From CAZGOM01 sp964542875 (GTDB lineage: Bacteria; Planctomycetota; Phycisphaerae; Phycisphaerales; Phycisphaeraceae), in NCBI GenBank assembly GCA_964542875.1, contig CAZIWA010000197.1, positions 1 to 6,264 on the forward strand: a stretch of DNA of 6,264 bases, written 5' to 3'. A program made the translations under genes and the position numbers. The notes under the pieces are model-generated. The model was not told where the DNA came from, did not search any database, and saw nothing but the letters and a program-made list of their open reading frames with translations. Position 1 is the stretch's first letter. Each line of letters opens with the position of its first letter. Positions 4,535-6,264 of the stretch are shown here, in pieces.

Positions 4535-6013
4535 TCACATCGCCAAAAAGTCCAGCCCGATCTTGTACACGTCGCCCGCGCCCATCGTCACGATCAGGTC
4601 GCCGGGCTTGGCCGTCACCTGAAGCTGCTCGGTGATCGCGCCAAACGGATACAGATGCATCGCCTGCTTCTTACGCTGGCGCAGCTTGTCCACCAGGTCG
4701 CCTGCGGACACAGCCAGACGTTCCTGTTCGGAGTCACGCACGAAGTAGATATGCGGCACGATGGTGATGTCCGCCGCCGTAAAGCTCTCGGCAAACTGTT
4801 CCATCAAAAACCGCGTACGGCTGTGCTGGTGAGGCTGGAACACACAAATCAGCCGTTTGGGCCGGTAGTGCCGCTTGAGCGCGCGAAGCGTCGTATCCAC
4901 TTCCGTCGGGTGATGCCCGTAGTCGTCGACCACGATCACCTCGCCGCCGTCCACGTTCTTCACGCCCAGCTTCTGCATGCGCCGGTCAAGACCGGCGAAG
5001 CTCGCCATCGCCAATTGAATGCTCTCCCACGACGCGCCGGCTTCATGCGCCAGCACCGCCGCCGCGCACGCGTTGTACGCCATGTGCTCACCGGGAAGCG
5101 GGCTCTGCCAGCCCGCAACATAATCGTCGTGATAGAAAAGCTTCACCGAAGGCGTCCAGCCCGGGCCTTGCTCCCGGTCGGATTTGTCCACTTCCACGCG
5201 CCAGTCGGCGCCATCGGAAATACCGATCGTCTCCACCCGGCACTTCAAGCCCGCGGTGATCCGGATGCGGTGCGTCATCTCATGGTTGATCAGCAGGAAC
5301 CCGCCTTTGGATTCCTCCGGCAGCAGCTTTGCAAAGTGCCGGAAGGACTCCACCAGGTTGTCCAGTGTGTGGTATATCTCCATATGGTCTTCCTCAACAT
5401 TGAGGATGACCGACTTGGTCGGATGAAAGTTATGGAAAGACCGGTCGAATTCGCAGGCCTCGGCAACCAGAATGTCTGAATCGCCCGAACGCGAGCCGCC
5501 GCCGATCTGCGCGCAGTTGGCCCCGACGATCAGAGAGGGATCAAGCCCGGCCTGGATCATCGCATGGCTCAACATCGAGGTCGTGCTGGACTTGCCGTGC
5601 GTGCCCGCCACCGCCACGCCCACGCGCCCGATCATCAACCGGCCCAGCATCTGGGCATATTTCACCACGGTCACGCCGCGCTTTTGTGCTTCCAGCACTT
5701 CCGGATGCGTCGCCGGAATCGCCGCAGAGATCACCATCAGGTCGCACTTGGTCGGCACGCTTTCTGCCGTCTGGGAAGTCACGACTTGAATGCCGTCCCC
5801 CACCAGTGAGCGGACAGCGTCGGAGTCCGACCGGTCAGACCCGGTGCACACCGCGCCGAAATTCTTGGCGATCCGGGCCAGCCCCGACATCCCGCACCCG
5901 CCGATACCCACAAAATGAACCCGCTTGCCGGCCAGTTCCTGGGCCGGATTCGTGTCAGGTTCGCTGGAGATTGGGGTACGGCTCGTCTTGGTGGAGGTTT
6001 TCACGCGGGTCAT
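4535..6013 (-). CDS. murC: UDP-N-acetylmuramate--L-alanine ligase (MurC)
   Basis: MurC is the cytoplasmic ATP-dependent ligase that adds L-alanine to UDP-MurNAc, the first amino-acid step of peptidoglycan precursor synthesis. The 492 residues are full length for the family. Residues 1-28 are a polar Ser/Thr/Lys-rich extension. The UDP-binding N-terminal domain opens with HFVGIGGCGMSGLA (33-46). The ATP-binding Mur ligase domain has the P-loop GTHGKSSTT (137-145), EACEFDRSF (185-193), NVEEDH (205-210) and PGEHMAYNACAA (307-318). The C-terminal domain has DDYGHHPTEV (363-372), FQPHQHSRT (392-400) and GAGDVYKI (478-485). The P-loop reads GKSSTT instead of the common GKTTTT, and the usual HN is HM at 310-311. 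The ATG at 6013 is set by AGGAG six bases upstream. The gene is convergent with the prepilin gene, with no murB, murG or ddl in the window, so it is outside a compact dcw cluster on this side. It implies that peptidoglycan is made. Confidence 0.97.
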   Translation of the reverse strand: MTRVKTSTKTSRTPISSEPDTNPAQELAGKRVHFVGIGGCGMSGLARIAKNFGAVCTGSDRSDSDAVRSLVGDGIQVVTSQTAESVPTKCDLMVISAAIPATHPEVLEAQKRGVTVVKYAQMLGRLMIGRVGVAVAGTHGKSSTTSMLSHAMIQAGLDPSLIVGANCAQIGGGSRSGDSDILVAEACEFDRSFHNFHPTKSVILNVEEDHMEIYHTLDNLVESFRHFAKLLPEESKGGFLLINHEMTHRIRITAGLKCRVETIGISDGADWRVEVDKSDREQGPGWTPSVKLFYHDDYVAGWQSPLPGEHMAYNACAAAVLAHEAGASWESIQLAMASFAGLDRRMQKLGVKNVDGGEVIVVDDYGHHPTEVDTTLRALKRHYRPKRLICVFQPHQHSRTRFLMEQFAESFTAADITIVPHIYFVRDSEQERLAVSAGDLVDKLRQRKKQAMHLYPFGAITEQLQVTAKPGDLIVTMGAGDVYKIGLDFLAM

Positions 6014-6019
6014 CCCTGA

Positions 6020-6024
6020 CTCCT
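6020..6024 (-). promoter_or_regulatory. murC ribosome binding site
   Basis: AGGAG on the minus strand lies 6 bases before the ATG at 6013. It favours this start, with the 28-residue polar extension, over later ones. Another ATG at 6029 is out of frame. Confidence 0.8.
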
Positions 6025-6057
6025 GTCATTGAGTAGTTTGTTGTGCTTTTTCCAGGT

Positions 6058-6076
6058 CTTGCGAAGGCCTCGCAAG
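6058..6076. repeat. 7-bp perfect inverted repeat in the murC upstream region
   Basis: CTTGCGA (6058-6064) and TCGCAAG (6070-6076) pair perfectly around AGGCC. There is no T tract in either direction, so a terminator is unlikely. It lies 45 bases upstream of the murC start and could be an operator or leader stem. Confidence 0.4.
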
Positions 6077-6099
6077 CCCGGGTTTGGTTCGCATCGGCC

Positions 6100-6120
6100 T
6101 CGACGGGCAAAGCCCATCGA
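6100..6120 (-). promoter_or_regulatory. 9-bp triloop hairpin upstream of murC
   Basis: On the minus strand TCGATGGGC and GCCCGTCGA pair around TTT, with one U-G wobble. As plus-strand RNA the same position would be a C-A mismatch. It may belong to a murC leader RNA or be the end of an upstream unit. Confidence 0.35.
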
Positions 6121-6264
6121 CATCGACACAGTCCCCCATAACTTTTTATCGACGTAAACCCCGCCCGAACGTGAGTTTTGATCCACCCTTTCCGGATCGC
6201 CCCAGGGTTAAAGCATTTGGGGTATTTGTCGGCACATGCACCCGGGGTATCGGGTTTTCGGGTT

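Larger units (their letters stand above)
6014..6264 (-). other. Non-coding region upstream of murC
   Basis: No gene is supported in these 251 bases. On the minus strand two frames are open from the window edge (one to a TAA at 6146-6148, one running into murC out of frame). The encoded sequences show no recognisable family and lack the GC-ending codon bias of murC. The stretch probably holds the murC promoter, but no convincing -35/-10 pair was found. It contains two hairpins listed separately. Confidence 0.5.

Noticed and set aside
4337..5479. Long 380-codon plus-strand ORF opposite murC
   Set aside because: It is antisense to the conserved murC and its translation is Arg/His-rich with no family features. 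It is a by-product of GC-ending codons on the other strand.
6146..6262. Possible 3' end of an upstream minus-strand gene (open from the window edge to TAA at 6146-6148)
   Set aside because: About 38 codons with roughly even third-base composition, unlike murC, and no match to MurG or other expected neighbours. The window edge prevents a firm decision.
1..6264. Mobile element, CRISPR array, tRNA/rRNA or new defence system
   Set aside because: No transposase or recombinase motifs, spaced direct repeats, tRNA-like folds or rRNA sequence were seen. The genes are core or common families.

Overview
The window looks like an ordinary housekeeping stretch of a GC-rich bacterial chromosome, probably from the PVC superphylum and most likely Planctomycetota (Phycisphaerae-like). 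This is inferred from the prepilin-type protein with a processing-associated His/Asp-Gly C-terminal motif, a type expanded in planctomycetes and their relatives, together with a GC-rich genome, a complete MurC and a proline-rich GT-C membrane protein. No 16S or marker tree is available here, so the lineage call is moderate.

Five protein genes lie on strictly alternating strands (-,+,-,+,-), so each looks monocistronic. (1) 1-230, minus: the first 76 codons of valS (valyl-tRNA synthetase), cut by the window edge. (2) 493-2439, plus: a polytopic GT-C / family-39-like glycosyltransferase. (3) 2598-3359, minus: a class I SAM-dependent methyltransferase. (4) 3661-4419, plus: a prepilin-like (pseudopilin) protein with a GTG start. 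(5) 4535-6013, minus: murC (UDP-N-acetylmuramate--L-alanine ligase), standing apart from other dcw-cluster genes.

Between the genes: the divergent 231-492 region holds two -10-like hexamers, each placed exactly where transcription would start on an ATG. One serves the glycosyltransferase gene and one a 25-codon ORF in the putative valS leader. The leader also holds a 17-bp bulged hairpin and a weak hairpin followed by T6. The convergent 2440-2597 region has no hairpin terminator but is strongly C-rich and G-poor on the plus strand, as expected of a Rho-loading site. The divergent 3360-3660 region has a weak sigma-70-like promoter for the prepilin gene. The convergent 4420-4534 region holds a perfect 10-bp bidirectional terminator. 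The 251 bases upstream of murC carry two small hairpins and no convincing gene.

The genes do not form one pathway. murC belongs to peptidoglycan precursor synthesis, valS to translation, the glycosyltransferase to envelope or lipid-linked sugar transfer, and the prepilin to type IV pilus / type II secretion-like surface structures. I found no mobile element, CRISPR array, tRNA or rRNA, and no convincing new multi-gene system. The most interesting signal is the architecture of the valS/glycosyltransferase divergent region.
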